From Acaricomes phytoseiuli DSM 14247 (GTDB lineage: Bacteria > Actinomycetota > Actinomycetes > Actinomycetales > Micrococcaceae): 64,000 nucleotides of DNA. Made by a program: the position numbers and the translations under genes. How positions within the stretch are numbered: position 1 is the stretch's first letter; every line of letters begins with the position of its first letter. The notes beneath the pieces are model-generated. The model had not been told where the DNA came from. It ran no database searches and was given only the letters and a program-made list of their open reading frames with translations. Location: contig NZ_AQXM01000054.1 of assembly GCF_000376245.1 (NCBI RefSeq), positions 20,836 to 84,835 of the forward strand. Direction: 5' to 3'. Shown piece by piece: positions 17,874 to 26,499 of this stretch.

Positions 17874-18980
17874 TCACGACGTGCGCTGCACTGCAGCCCG
17901 GGCGATGCCGCTCAGGGCCTGCCGGCTGATCTCGTCGATGTCCAGACTGCTGAGAGCGCTCAGCGCCTGGTCTGCGCATTCTGCGATAAGCCGCTCGGTA
18001 GCGGCTACCGCGCCCGTGCTGGTGATGATTTCCCGGAGTTGGTCGATCTGGGCGGCGTTGAGCTCCGGATCGCCTAGGCTCTCCTGCAAGCGATCGGCTT
18101 CCGCTGCTGAGGCGCTCTGGAGGGCATAGCCGATAAGCACAGTGCGTTTGCCCTCGCGCAGATCATCCCCTGCCGGTTTGCCGGTCTGCTCCGGATCGCC
18201 GAAGACTCCCAGCAGGTCATCACGCAACTGGAAGGCTTCGCCCAGGGGCAACCCGAAGCGCGAATACCCGTCAAGCAGCCCGGTGCTGCCGCCGCCCAGG
18301 GCTCCGCCGAGTCCGAGCGGGCGCTCCACGGAGTACTTAGCCGATTTATAACGGATGATGATTCGCGCCCGGTCCGCAGCCGCTTCCCGTTCACGGGATG
18401 CCCCAGCGACTTCTTCGAAGATATCGAGGTACTGGCCGGCCATCACCTCGCGGCGCATAGTGTCGAAGATCTCCCTGGCCAGAGCGGCTTCCCGGCTGCC
18501 GACGGTGAAGGCCGGTGGTCGAATAGACGCGAAAACCTGCTCGCTGAAGGAAAGGCACAAGTCTCCCACCAGGATCGCTGCGGCTTCGCCGAACCGTTCC
18601 GGATCAAGGGCCCAGCGTTGTCGCCGGTGCTCCTGCTCGAATCGGCGGTGCACGCTGGGCGCGCCACGCCGACGGTCGGAACCGTCGATGATGTCATCGT
18701 GGATCAACGCTGCGCTCTGGAAGAGTTCCAGGGCCACCCCGGCACGGACGATGAGGGGCAAGGTATCGGCGTCGCCACCGGCTCCGCGCCAGCCCCAGTA
18801 GCACAGTGATGCGCGCATGCGCTTACCGCCGGAGGCCAGAGCGCGGATCGCATCCACCAGCTCAACGGCCTCCGGGGCGATATCGGCCAGGAGACGCTCT
18901 TGCGAGCCGAGGAAGTCATCGAGCTGCTCAGAGAACTCAGAGCGGAAACGAGCCGGCTCCGCTGCCCGTGATTCTGTCAT
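17874..18980 (-). CDS. Polyprenyl (geranylgeranyl-type) diphosphate synthase
   Basis: 368 residues from ATG 18980 (GAGGTGG upstream); an in-frame ATG at 19019 would add 13 residues. The first Asp-rich motif DDIID is at 95-99 and the second starts near 254 (RDDLLGVFGD), with KPAGDDLREGK following, as in trans-isoprenyl diphosphate synthases. It condenses isopentenyl diphosphate onto allylic diphosphates. The product length cannot be fixed by eye; the neighbourhood (IdsA2 in mycobacteria) suggests a C15-C20 or longer prenyl donor for quinones, carotenoids or lipid carriers. Confidence 0.88.
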   Translation of the reverse strand: MTESRAAEPARFRSEFSEQLDDFLGSQERLLADIAPEAVELVDAIRALASGGKRMRASLCYWGWRGAGGDADTLPLIVRAGVALELFQSAALIHDDIIDGSDRRRGAPSVHRRFEQEHRRQRWALDPERFGEAAAILVGDLCLSFSEQVFASIRPPAFTVGSREAALAREIFDTMRREVMAGQYLDIFEEVAGASREREAAADRARIIIRYKSAKYSVERPLGLGGALGGGSTGLLDGYSRFGLPLGEAFQLRDDLLGVFGDPEQTGKPAGDDLREGKRTVLIGYALQSASAAEADRLQESLGDPELNAAQIDQLREIITSTGAVAATERLIAECADQALSALSSLDIDEISRQALSGIARAAVQRTS

Positions 18981-19107
18981 CGCAGTGCTGCCACCTCGCA
19001 GGTCTCTTATCTGCAGCATATTATTGCTCGCTGCTTCCGGAATCTTCCAGCGGAACTATCTCAGTACTGCTTCATCACTTCAGGTAGTTTTCATCACTTC
19101 AGGTAGT

Positions 19108-19731
19108 TCACTGTTTCAACGACCCCGGGGCGACTTTAGCGCCTAGCGTCACTGTATTACTGCTCCCACCCTCATCCGAAACCACCGAAACGCTCACGCT
19201 CTCCTGGCCGCCTCCGCGGACGAAGTCACGGGTGGGCACACTCCCGACGACGTCACCGGACAGTGCGGTGAAGCCCTGCCCCTTGAAGGCCTCGGTGTAG
19301 AAGTCAGTGACTTCTTGGGCGGAAGCGTTCGTGGTCAGTACGAGCGAAGCGCTCGCTGGATCCTGAGATGAATCGTAAGCGCTCTGCCGGACCTGGGATC
19401 CGGGCATCACCGGGAGCAGCCCGGTGGGGAAGCCTGCCACGAGAGCACCTACGGTGACCTGCGCCTGAGATGTGGGCTGAGCCGAGCCCGAAGTGGTGCT
19501 GGGGCTTGCGCTCTGCTCGCTCGAATCAGCGGTCTCAGACTGCGTGGCAGCGGGGCTGACCTGGGTATCGGAGGGCTGGGGTGCGCACGCGCTCAGCACG
19601 ACCGGGCTGAGCAGAGCCAGGCTCAGCAGGCTTCCGGCACCCAGCCTGCGCCAGGGCGAGCCCTGAGAGGTGCTAGAAGACGCGCTGGCAGCAGTCGGCT
19701 GGGCAGGGGAGCGGAAGGTACGGTAAGGCAT
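19108..19731 (-). CDS. Putative lipoprotein of unknown function
   Basis: 207 residues. A signal peptide with hydrophobic core LGAGSLLSLALLSPVV is followed by the lipobox LSAC (Cys near residue 49). A low-complexity Ser/Thr/Gln-rich linker leads to a compact C-terminal region of about 100 residues containing VMPGSQVRQSAYDS and TDFYTEAFKGQGFTAL. No family was recognised with confidence. It starts at ATG 19731 six bases after a TAGACT -10, so it is probably leaderless. It occupies the place of lppM in the mycobacterial order, but I see no clear LppM similarity. Confidence 0.75.
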   Translation of the reverse strand: MPYRTFRSPAQPTAASASSSTSQGSPWRRLGAGSLLSLALLSPVVLSACAPQPSDTQVSPAATQSETADSSEQSASPSTTSGSAQPTSQAQVTVGALVAGFPTGLLPVMPGSQVRQSAYDSSQDPASASLVLTTNASAQEVTDFYTEAFKGQGFTALSGDVVGSVPTRDFVRGGGQESVSVSVVSDEGGSSNTVTLGAKVAPGSLKQ

Positions 19732-19737
19732 TTGGCC

Positions 19738-19743
19738 AGTCTA
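19738..19743 (-). promoter_or_regulatory. -10 element of a leaderless lipoprotein transcript
   Basis: On the minus strand TAGACT ends six bases before ATG 19731. Confidence 0.5.
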
Positions 19744-19837
19744 GTTCATCCGGTTTTCACGGAGCGTTCCCGGAGCGACGGCGGCAGTTCAAGATGGCAG
19801 CTCGCTGAGGACGGCTCAGGATGTCACCGGCCCTGTC

Positions 19838-19843
19838 TATTAT
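19838..19843 (+). promoter_or_regulatory. -10 element of the DNA polymerase IV transcript
   Basis: TATTAT ends nine bases before ATG 19853. There is no clear ribosome site between them, so the transcript is leaderless or nearly so. Confidence 0.5.
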
Positions 19844-19852
19844 GAAAGTGTT

Positions 19853-21184
19853 ATGCCCGAGCACTCCGCAGCCGATCCCGCTCCGAAGCGAGCAGCAAGG
19901 CCGACATCGCCGCGAATCCAGCCCCGATTAGCCGGTTCGTCGCCCGATGCCCGCTCGATCCTGCACGTCGATATGGACGCTTTCTTCGTTTCCGTGGAGC
20001 AGCGCGAAGACCCTTCTTTGCGGGGGCGGCCGGTGATCGTGGGTTTCCGAGAGGGCAGATCCGTTGTCCTATCTGCCTCGTATGAGGCACGGCGCTTCGG
20101 GGTCCGTTCGGCGATGCCGATGGCGGCGGCGCTGCGTCAGTGCCCGGCGGCCCTGGTGCGCCCGCCCAGACACCATCTCTATCGCCAGGTCTCTGCTCAG
20201 ATCATGGAGATCTTCCGGTCCGTCACCGACCAAGTTGAGCAGCTGAGCATCGATGAGGCGTTCCTGGATGTCACTGGTACGGTGCGCAGGCTTGGGCCGC
20301 CGATGCTCACGGCGCGTCAGCTCCGCCAGAAGATCGTCGAGACCGTGGGAATCACTGCTTCGGTGGGTCTTGCCGAGAGCAAGTTCGTCGCGAAGATTGC
20401 TTCTACCCAATCTAAACCAGATGGCCTGCTGGTGATTCCTGCTGAGGAGACCGTGGCTTTTCTGCACACGCTTCCGGCGCGGGCGCTCTGGGGAGTCGGA
20501 GCGAAAACCCTGAGTATCCTGGGGAACCTCGGTGTTCATACGGTGGAGCAGATCGCCCATACCCCACCGGCTGCGCTGCGCCGCGCCCTGGGAGCTACCG
20601 GTGAGCACATCTACCGTTTGTCCTGGGGAATCGACTCGCGGCCGGTGACCCCGGTGCGCGAAGAAAAAAGCATCGGGGCGGAAGAGACCTTTGCCAGCGA
20701 TACCTATGATAACGGGTTGCTTCAACGGGTACTGCTCCGGCTCGCGCATCGAACCGGTGAGCGGCTGCGCGGTTCGGGTCAGCTATCCCGCACCGTGGGA
20801 CTCAAGCTCCGGTATGCCGACTTCTCTCTGGTCAGCCGTTCGCGGACGCTATCGGCTCCCGTGGACAGCGCGCAGATCCTTTACCGGGAGGCGGTGCAGC
20901 TACTGGATGCCCTGGGCCGCCGCCCTCAACCGGTGAGGCTGATCGGGCTGCGGGCGGAAAGTCTTGAGACGGCAGCCACGACATCGATCCAGCTCAGCAT
21001 GGAGCGCGATCAGGATAATTGGCGGGCTGCGGAGGCCGCCATGGATGAGGTGCACCGGAAGTATCAGGGAACGCCGATGCTGCCGGCGCGATTGCTAGAG
21101 CAGAAACAGCGCCGGGAAAAACCTGGCCACGGGTCACGGGCATGGTCGCATGGGGCAGGAGAACCCGAGGCGCCCGCCGAGTAG
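19853..21184 (+). CDS. dinB: DNA polymerase IV (Y-family, DinB)
   Basis: 443 residues. Error-prone lesion-bypass polymerase. The catalytic acidic residues are visible in LHVDMDAFF (Asp40, with Asp42 next to it) and SIDEAFLDV (Asp134-Glu135). The steric YEAR motif is in ASYEARRFGVRSAMPM, the helix-hairpin-helix region in ALWGVGAKTLSILGNLGVHTVEQIA, and the little-finger domain follows to about 390. A basic, Pro- and Gly-rich tail ends the protein. No SOS box was recognised upstream. Confidence 0.93.
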   Translation: MPEHSAADPAPKRAARPTSPRIQPRLAGSSPDARSILHVDMDAFFVSVEQREDPSLRGRPVIVGFREGRSVVLSASYEARRFGVRSAMPMAAALRQCPAALVRPPRHHLYRQVSAQIMEIFRSVTDQVEQLSIDEAFLDVTGTVRRLGPPMLTARQLRQKIVETVGITASVGLAESKFVAKIASTQSKPDGLLVIPAEETVAFLHTLPARALWGVGAKTLSILGNLGVHTVEQIAHTPPAALRRALGATGEHIYRLSWGIDSRPVTPVREEKSIGAEETFASDTYDNGLLQRVLLRLAHRTGERLRGSGQLSRTVGLKLRYADFSLVSRSRTLSAPVDSAQILYREAVQLLDALGRRPQPVRLIGLRAESLETAATTSIQLSMERDQDNWRAAEAAMDEVHRKYQGTPMLPARLLEQKQRREKPGHGSRAWSHGAGEPEAPAE

Positions 21185-21220
21185 AGCCGAGTAGAGCCGA
21201 GTAGAACTGAGTAGAACTAG
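21181..21220. repeat. Four tandem 10-bp repeats at the dinB stop codon
   Basis: GTAGAGCCGA twice (21181-21200), then GTAGAACTGA (21201-21210) and GTAGAACTAG (21211-21220). The first copy contains the dinB stop codon. It looks like slippage-type tandem duplication; no function is evident. Confidence 0.75.
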
Positions 21221-21407
21221 GGAAGAACTAAGAAGCGTGAAGGAAGGTAGCCTTCCGCTTTCGGTTAGCGTCGCGGGGGATTATCCTAGAAGGAAAGAAC
21301 GTTACCTAACTACCGGCCTGCAGTGTGCTGGTAAGCGTAGTGGTGGCTGCTGAGCATGAGCCGCCACCGATGGCGGATCATCGGTGGCAGACCTGAAGGA
21401 GGTCGTG

Positions 21408-21794
21408 ATGCCCCTCTCGGAGCATGAACAGAGATTGCTCGATCAGCTCGAGCAGCAATTGCATGCCAGCGACCCCAAGTTCGCTAGCTCGCTGGGTACG
21501 GATCAGGCGCGCACGGTCTCCGCCAGGCATATCATTCTGGGCGTTCTGGTCGCCGTAGCCGGCATCGTGGTTCTGCTCATCGGTATCGGTATGCAGCAGA
21601 TCTTCTTGGGCGTAGGCGGCTTCCTGCTGATGGGGGCCGGTGCTTATATCGCCACGCTGGGCCGCGGTAAAGGTGGTAAAGGCTCTGCACCATCAGCCGG
21701 TCAAGGCTCCCGGGCGGGCCGCAGCGGGCAGGCTAAAAGCGGGTTCATGGCGAACCTGGAGCAGAAATGGGATGAACGCCGCCGCGAGCAGTGA
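21408..21794 (+). CDS. DUF3040 domain membrane protein
   Basis: 128 residues from ATG 21408, with AAGGAGG at 21396-21402. The N-terminal signature MPLSEHEQRLLDQLEQQL typifies DUF3040, a small actinobacterial family. Two transmembrane helices follow at about 44-85 (HIILGVLVAVAGIVVLLIG and IFLGVGGFLLMGAGAYIAT), then a basic Gly/Ser/Lys tail. It lies just upstream of mraZ, as in many actinobacteria. The function is unknown. Confidence 0.85.
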   Translation: MPLSEHEQRLLDQLEQQLHASDPKFASSLGTDQARTVSARHIILGVLVAVAGIVVLLIGIGMQQIFLGVGGFLLMGAGAYIATLGRGKGGKGSAPSAGQGSRAGRSGQAKSGFMANLEQKWDERRREQ

Positions 21795-21937
21795 GCCCTT
21801 CCGGCTGCAGATACCCTCTAGTCATCCTCCACTTCCCACCACTGAGACTTTGAGGATAATGCGGCATAGCCTCAGAGGAGACCGTTGAGCGGCTCTAGTC
21901 GCCGTCAATCGCCGTCAATACTGGGCGGAAACTCATC

Positions 21938-21960
21938 CCCGGCCTCTGGCCGGGTTTTTT
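21938..21960 (+). terminator. Intrinsic terminator after the DUF3040 gene
   Basis: CCCGGCC (21938-21944), loop TCT, GGCCGGG (21948-21954), then six T bases. This is a classical rho-independent terminator separating DUF3040 from the dcw promoter region. Confidence 0.85.
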
Positions 21961-22020
21961 CATGTCCGCTCCGCGAAACGCTGTGGAAAATTTCCTCCAC
22001 TTCTATCCCCTCGGAAAGTT

Positions 22021-22055
22021 CCTTGATATTTCAAGGTTTTTCAGCTTCTTGAAAT
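22021..22055. repeat. TTCAAG/CTTGAA inverted repeats over the dcw promoter
   Basis: CCTTGA (22021-22026) and TCAAGG (22031-22036) form one inverted repeat. ATTTCAAG (22028-22035) and CTTGAAAT (22048-22055) form a second that overlaps the candidate -35. The layout resembles an operator. The half-sites resemble those at 807 and 37744, but the spacing differs. Confidence 0.4.
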
Positions 22056-22076
22056 CCGCCACGTCTGCTTTATGAC
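22049..22076 (+). promoter_or_regulatory. Candidate promoter of the dcw cluster
   Basis: TTGAAA (22049-22054), a 16-base spacer and TATGAC (22071-22076). The predicted start near 22083 would place the MraZ-type boxes in the early transcribed region. Confidence 0.45.
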
Positions 22077-22093
22077 TTCATTTCAGTTGAATG

Positions 22094-22118
22094 TGGGGGA
22101 TTGTGGAGTAAAGTGGAG
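22094..22118 (+). promoter_or_regulatory. MraZ-binding repeats (three boxes, 10-bp period)
   Basis: TGGGG (22094-22098), TGGAG (22104-22108) and TGGAG (22114-22118) are separated by exactly five bases. MraZ of other bacteria is known to bind direct TGGGN repeats separated by five bases, upstream of its own operon. Two of the three boxes here have A for the third G. The sites lie 40-64 bases before the mraZ start. Confidence 0.7.
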
Positions 22119-22157
22119 GCAAGTAGAGAGCAAGGGATGCGTCTAGGGGGTGGTCGA

Positions 22158-22589
22158 GTGTTCCTCGGAACCTATTCGCCGCGCCTTGACGAGAAAGGGC
22201 GACTCATTCTCCCGGCTAAATTCCGGGACGAGCTGGGCAACGGCTTGGTTCTCACACGGGGCCAGGAAAGATGCATTTACGTCTTCAGTCAGCGGGAATT
22301 CGAACGAGTGCACGAGCAAATGCGCAATGCGCCGATCTCCTCGAGGCAGGCACGTGACTACATCAGGGTTTTCCTCTCCGGAGCCTCGGATGAGATGTCC
22401 GATAAGCAGGGGCGGGTGACGATCCCTTCAGCGCTGCGTGACTACGCCGGGCTGGATCGGGATTTGGCGGTCATCGGTGCCGGCTCTCGGGCGGAGATCT
22501 GGGATTCCAGCGCGTGGGCTGCCTACCTGGAAGAGAAAGAGAATGCATTTTCTGAAACCGATGACAACGACATACCCGGGCTGCTGTGA
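22158..22589 (+). CDS. mraZ: Transcriptional regulator MraZ
   Basis: 143 residues from GTG 22158, preceded by AGGGGGTGG; the protein then begins at the conserved [14 protein letters not shown]. Two SpoVT/AbrB-like half-domains are visible, with [16 protein letters not shown] and [16 protein letters not shown]. MraZ represses the dcw operon in E. coli by binding direct TGGGN repeats, and such repeats are present just upstream here. It is the first gene of the cluster. Confidence 0.93.
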   Translation: MFLGTYSPRLDEKGRLILPAKFRDELGNGLVLTRGQERCIYVFSQREFERVHEQMRNAPISSRQARDYIRVFLSGASDEMSDKQGRVTIPSALRDYAGLDRDLAVIGAGSRAEIWDSSAWAAYLEEKENAFSETDDNDIPGLL

Positions 22590-22679
22590 TCGGCAGTCGA
22601 TCCGTTCGCGGAAACGTTCTGGGACACGGCGAGGAGCTGGGCTGAGATCTCCAGCCGCCCTGCGCCACCTGACTCACCT

Positions 22680-22790
22680 TCCCCGGTGTCAGGCGGATCG
22701 CATGGTGCGGAGGGGGATCTGAGTCCAGATCCTGTCAGCTCGCAGGGCTGACAGCAGAGAAACAGCAGGAAACGCTAGGACAAGGGACGG
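22680..22790 (+). ncRNA. Structured leader of rsmH (mraW RNA motif candidate)
   Basis: The mraZ-rsmH gap of more than 200 bases holds two adjacent perfect hairpins: GGATCTG (22715-22721) with CAGATCC (22726-22732), and CTGTCAGC (22732-22739) with GCTGACAG (22747-22754). A purine-rich, unpaired-looking stretch with AGAGAAACAGCAGGAAACGC follows. A conserved RNA called the mraW motif is known upstream of mraW/rsmH in actinobacteria; position and general form agree. The assignment is from memory of the motif, not a covariance search. Confidence 0.5.
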
Positions 22791-22811
22791 CAGATGGAAA
22801 GGAGCGCAGCG

Positions 22812-23795
22812 GTGACGGACGCCCCGCAGCCCGCAGACCGGCACATACCGGTGCTCCTGGAACGTTGCGTGTCCTTGTTGGCGCCGGCCATCGAAGCGGC
22901 TGCTCAGGCCGGTAGGACTCCGTTCGTCATTGACGCCACACTGGGCATGGGTGGGCACAGCGAAGCCCTGCTGAATCGGTTCACAGCCCTGCACATCATC
23001 GGTATCGACAGAGATCAGCAAGCTCTGGAACTTGCCGGTTCGAGGCTTCAGGACCATCAGCATCGACTCGACCTGGTGCACGCTGTCTACGACGAGATCC
23101 CCGAAGTGCTCGAAGACCTGGCCATACCCGCGGTGGACGGGGTGCTCATGGATCTCGGCGTTTCCTCCCTGCAGATTGATGAAGCCGAGCGCGGGTTCAT
23201 GTACCGCGACGACGCTCCACTGGATATGCGCATGGATAACTCCCGAGGGTTCACCGCCGCTGATGTGGTCAATGAATATTCGGAGTCGGAACTCGCCAGG
23301 CTCATCCGACGCTGGGGAGAGGAGCGCTTCGCCGCACGAATCGCCCGCAGCATCGTCGAACGACGTGCCGGTTCCGCGCTCCGGAGCACCGGTGAACTCG
23401 TAGAAGTCATCCGGGGAGCCGTACCCGCTGCGGCGGCACGCACCGGTGGGCATCCGGCAAAACGGACTTTCCAGGCTCTGCGCATTGAAGTGAATCAGGA
23501 ACTCCTGGTTCTCGAGCGCGCGGTTCCGGCGGCGCTCGAAGCCTTGGTGGTGGGCGGTCGCTGCGTGGTGATGTCTTACCACTCGCTTGAAGACAAGATC
23601 GTCAAAAAAGCTTTCGCGGCAGGCGCCAGCTCACAGGCACCCCCGCGTTTTCCCGTCGAATTAGAGGAGCACCGGCCAGAGCTCGAGCTTCTGACCAAAG
23701 GTGTGGGCACCCCCGATCCTCAAGAGCTAGCAGAAAACCCCCGGGCGGCTTCAGTGCGTTTGCGCGCGGCCGAGCGGATCCGAATCAGGAGGTAG
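22812..23795 (+). CDS. rsmH: 16S rRNA (cytosine-N4)-methyltransferase RsmH
   Basis: 327 residues. It methylates C1402 (N4) of 16S rRNA using S-adenosylmethionine. GTG 22812 is preferred because AAAGGAG at 22798-22804 lies seven bases upstream; ATG 22794 would add six residues. The conserved start HIPVLLERC, the SAM motif [14 protein letters not shown], and the [17 protein letters not shown] and [15 protein letters not shown] segments all mark the MraW family. It is second in the cluster and joined to ftsL (2 bp gap). Confidence 0.92.
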   Translation: MTDAPQPADRHIPVLLERCVSLLAPAIEAAAQAGRTPFVIDATLGMGGHSEALLNRFTALHIIGIDRDQQALELAGSRLQDHQHRLDLVHAVYDEIPEVLEDLAIPAVDGVLMDLGVSSLQIDEAERGFMYRDDAPLDMRMDNSRGFTAADVVNEYSESELARLIRRWGEERFAARIARSIVERRAGSALRSTGELVEVIRGAVPAAAARTGGHPAKRTFQALRIEVNQELLVLERAVPAALEALVVGGRCVVMSYHSLEDKIVKKAFAAGASSQAPPRFPVELEEHRPELELLTKGVGTPDPQELAENPRAASVRLRAAERIRIRR

Positions 23796-23797
23796 AG

Positions 23798-24553
23798 ATG
23801 ACCAGCGCAGCACAGCACGCCCGTACCGCTCGGGCATCGCAGGCTCGTGCCAGCGGCAATCGGCTGGCAGAGCCGCCCACCGAGGAGCTGCGCGTCGTGA
23901 CCGCGTCAGCCGCCGCCAAACCGCTCAAACAGCATGCTGCCGCGGCCGCGCGTGGTGTCTCCGCTGCCCGCAATGTTCCCGGTCGCGGTGTTCCGGCTCG
24001 GAGCAGCAAGGACCGTGTCTCGGGAGGCTCCCGGCCGGAGCTCTCCGTTGTACCGGGTATGCCGCGGCGGAAGGTGCCTTTCATCGTTTTCTGCTTCGCC
24101 GCCTTGGTGAGCGCTCTGGCCATAGTCCTCGTCCTGAACATCTCGGTCTCCGCTAATCAGTACCAGCTGGTAGCGCTCCGCAACCAGCAGACCGACATGA
24201 TCAAGATCAATGATCAGCTGACACAGCAGCAGCAATTGATGCAATCTCCCCAGAATCTGGCAGCCAAGGCACGAGAATTGGGAATGGTAGCACCTGCAAC
24301 GATCGGTCAAGTGAATGTGGATACCGGAACTATCGCCGGGAACCCCGTTCCCGCAGAGAAGACGGACAGCCCTCCGCCGCTGATCGGGGGGCCGCAGATA
24401 GCGGGTCAGCAGAATGTTGCGACCCAGCGTTATGGCGATAGTAACGCCAGCGGCAATAACGCTGGGCAGGCGCCTCCTACCGGGCAGAACCTGCCGGCAG
24501 GGGAGCTGCAGGGCGGGACGATCCCCGCTCCGCAGCAGCGACCTGCGCAGTAA
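23798..24553 (+). CDS. ftsL: FtsL-like septum protein
   Basis: 251 residues. A long basic, Ala-rich cytoplasmic N-terminus (1-90) is followed by one transmembrane helix (93-115) and a coiled-coil stretch at 120-165 (QYQLVALRNQQTDMIKINDQL), with the conserved LAAKARELGMV segment after it, typical of FtsL/DivIC. The rest is Pro/Gln-rich and likely flexible. The place between rsmH and ftsI agrees. FtsL links the divisome to the FtsW/FtsI wall synthase. Sequence conservation in this family is low. Confidence 0.8.
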   Translation: MTSAAQHARTARASQARASGNRLAEPPTEELRVVTASAAAKPLKQHAAAAARGVSAARNVPGRGVPARSSKDRVSGGSRPELSVVPGMPRRKVPFIVFCFAALVSALAIVLVLNISVSANQYQLVALRNQQTDMIKINDQLTQQQQLMQSPQNLAAKARELGMVAPATIGQVNVDTGTIAGNPVPAEKTDSPPPLIGGPQIAGQQNVATQRYGDSNASGNNAGQAPPTGQNLPAGELQGGTIPAPQQRPAQ

Positions 24554-24655
24554 TGCAATAACAGAAGCAGTAAGAAGCAGTACTAGAGAAGAAGCCGTCG
24601 GGAACGCCGGATCGTCATAAAAACGAAGCAAGAAGGCAGAGCGAGAGGTAGCGTT

Positions 24656-26431
24656 GTGGTCGGAGCAGCGAGCCAGCAGTCTAAACATCAGCTGAGAACC
24701 CGTCGCCGGATTCGCCTCGGCTTGAGCCTCATGCTGGCTCTTATGCTGTTGGTCTCCGGCAAGCTTCTTCTGGTCCAGGGCTTCGACCTCGGCGGTAATG
24801 CCGAGGCGGCGGAGAAGCAGCGGACCCAGGTGCAGACGCTCGCCGCCACCCGGGGGAAGATCCTCGATGCCAACGGCAAAGTGCTAGCGGAAACCGTTCT
24901 CCGCTATGACATCGTGGTGGATCAGGTCAACAACGCCGTTGCGGAATTCACCCGGCTCAATCCGGATACGCAGCAGCGCGACACTATCAGCAGGGATCAG
25001 GGCATCAGCGAACTCGCCGGATTGCTCGGGATGCCCGAGGCCGATGTCCGCTCCGCTGTCACCGGCGACCAGCGCTATAACGTCGTGGCGAAACGAGTCA
25101 CACCCGATGTGGAGCAGAAGATAGCGGCGCTGCGGATCCCCGGGATCAGCGCCGAGGCCACTCCGCAGCGGATTTACCCGATGGGGCCGGTGGCCGGGAA
25201 CATCGTCGGCTTCATCAACGAGGACGGCAGTGGTTCCGGGCTGGAATACACCATGAACAAGGAGCTCAGCGGAGAAAACGGCAGCCGCACCTACCAGATG
25301 GGCAAAGACGGGATCTTGATCCCCACCGCGCCTGTACAAGTCGATCCCGCTCAGGACGGCGAAACCGTACAGCTCACGATCAACGCAGATATTCAGTTCA
25401 TGGCCCAGCAGGCGATCGCGGATCAGGTGCGCAATCTCAACGCGGCCTGGGGCAATATCGTGGTGATCGAAGCCAAGACCGGCAATGTGGTGGCCATGGC
25501 GGAGGACACCACGATGGATCCGAACAAGCCAGGAGATACCGCACCGGAGATTCGGGATTCCCGTGCGGTGACCAATGCCATCGAGCCGGGTTCCACTGAA
25601 AAAGCAGTGACCGCTGCGGCCGCTATCGAAGAGGGCAAGGTGGATCCGCTGACGCAGATGGTGATCCCTCCGCAGCTCACCATCGGTGGCCAGACCATCA
25701 AGGATGCCATGCCGCACGGGACCATCAACCGGACCTTCGCCGGAGTGATCGGGGATTCGCTCAACACCGGAACCGTGATGGTCGGCTCGCAGCTGAGCCG
25801 CCAGCAGCGCTACGACTACTTGAACAGCTTCGGCATCGGTCAGCCGACCGGTATTCCTTTACCAGGGGAGAGCCCCGGCATCCTGGCGCCGGCAGAGCAG
25901 TGGGACGGCCGGCAGGAGTACACCGTGCTCTTCGGCCAGGGCGTAGCCCAGACTCCATTGCAGACTGCAATGATCTATCAGACCCTGGCGAACGGCGGAG
26001 TCCGGCTGCAGCCGCGTCTGGTGGATTCGACCACGAATGCCAATGGTACGGTCGAAGAGGCACCGGCGTCCGAAGGCACCCAGGTAGTCAGCCAGGATAC
26101 CGCCCAGCAAATGCGGGATATCCTGGAGAGCGCGATCACCGCCACGCCCAACAACAAGGCCTCAGTGCCGGGCTACCGGGTGGGCGGGAAGACCGGTACT
26201 GCTGAATCCCCGGCGGCGGGAGGATTCAACGGGTACACCGCATCTTTTGCGGGGATGGCGCCCATGGATGATCCGCAGTACGTCATCTTGGTGACGGTTC
26301 AGCACCCGCAAGGCGATATCTTCGGTATCTCCCAGGGCCCAGTATTCAGCAATGTGATGACGCAAGTGCTTCAGGAAGGGAACGTGCCGCCGTCCAACAC
26401 GCCATCGGTGAAACTCCCGCAGAGCTTCTGA
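24656..26431 (+). CDS. ftsI: Septal peptidoglycan transpeptidase FtsI (class B PBP)
   Basis: 591 residues from GTG 24656. One membrane anchor (residues 20-42) is followed by a PBP dimerisation domain and the transpeptidase. The catalytic motifs are SxxK at Ser313-Lys316 (EPGSTEKAV), SxN at 368-370 (DSLNTG) and KTG at 512-514 (VGGKTGTAES). It cross-links septal peptidoglycan and works with FtsW. The SxxK box reads STEK where many relatives have STFK; the catalytic residues are intact. Confidence 0.93.
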   Translation: MVGAASQQSKHQLRTRRRIRLGLSLMLALMLLVSGKLLLVQGFDLGGNAEAAEKQRTQVQTLAATRGKILDANGKVLAETVLRYDIVVDQVNNAVAEFTRLNPDTQQRDTISRDQGISELAGLLGMPEADVRSAVTGDQRYNVVAKRVTPDVEQKIAALRIPGISAEATPQRIYPMGPVAGNIVGFINEDGSGSGLEYTMNKELSGENGSRTYQMGKDGILIPTAPVQVDPAQDGETVQLTINADIQFMAQQAIADQVRNLNAAWGNIVVIEAKTGNVVAMAEDTTMDPNKPGDTAPEIRDSRAVTNAIEPGSTEKAVTAAAAIEEGKVDPLTQMVIPPQLTIGGQTIKDAMPHGTINRTFAGVIGDSLNTGTVMVGSQLSRQQRYDYLNSFGIGQPTGIPLPGESPGILAPAEQWDGRQEYTVLFGQGVAQTPLQTAMIYQTLANGGVRLQPRLVDSTTNANGTVEEAPASEGTQVVSQDTAQQMRDILESAITATPNNKASVPGYRVGGKTGTAESPAAGGFNGYTASFAGMAPMDDPQYVILVTVQHPQGDIFGISQGPVFSNVMTQVLQEGNVPPSNTPSVKLPQSF

Positions 26432-26499
26432 GCACGTGCTCGCATTTCTTTGTACTCTTCTGATGACCTGCCTAACCCCTGACCTCCACGGAGCGACTT

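Noticed and set aside
22680..22790. Metabolite riboswitch upstream of rsmH
   Set aside because: The hairpins do not match a ligand-binding class I know; the mraW RNA motif is a better fit.
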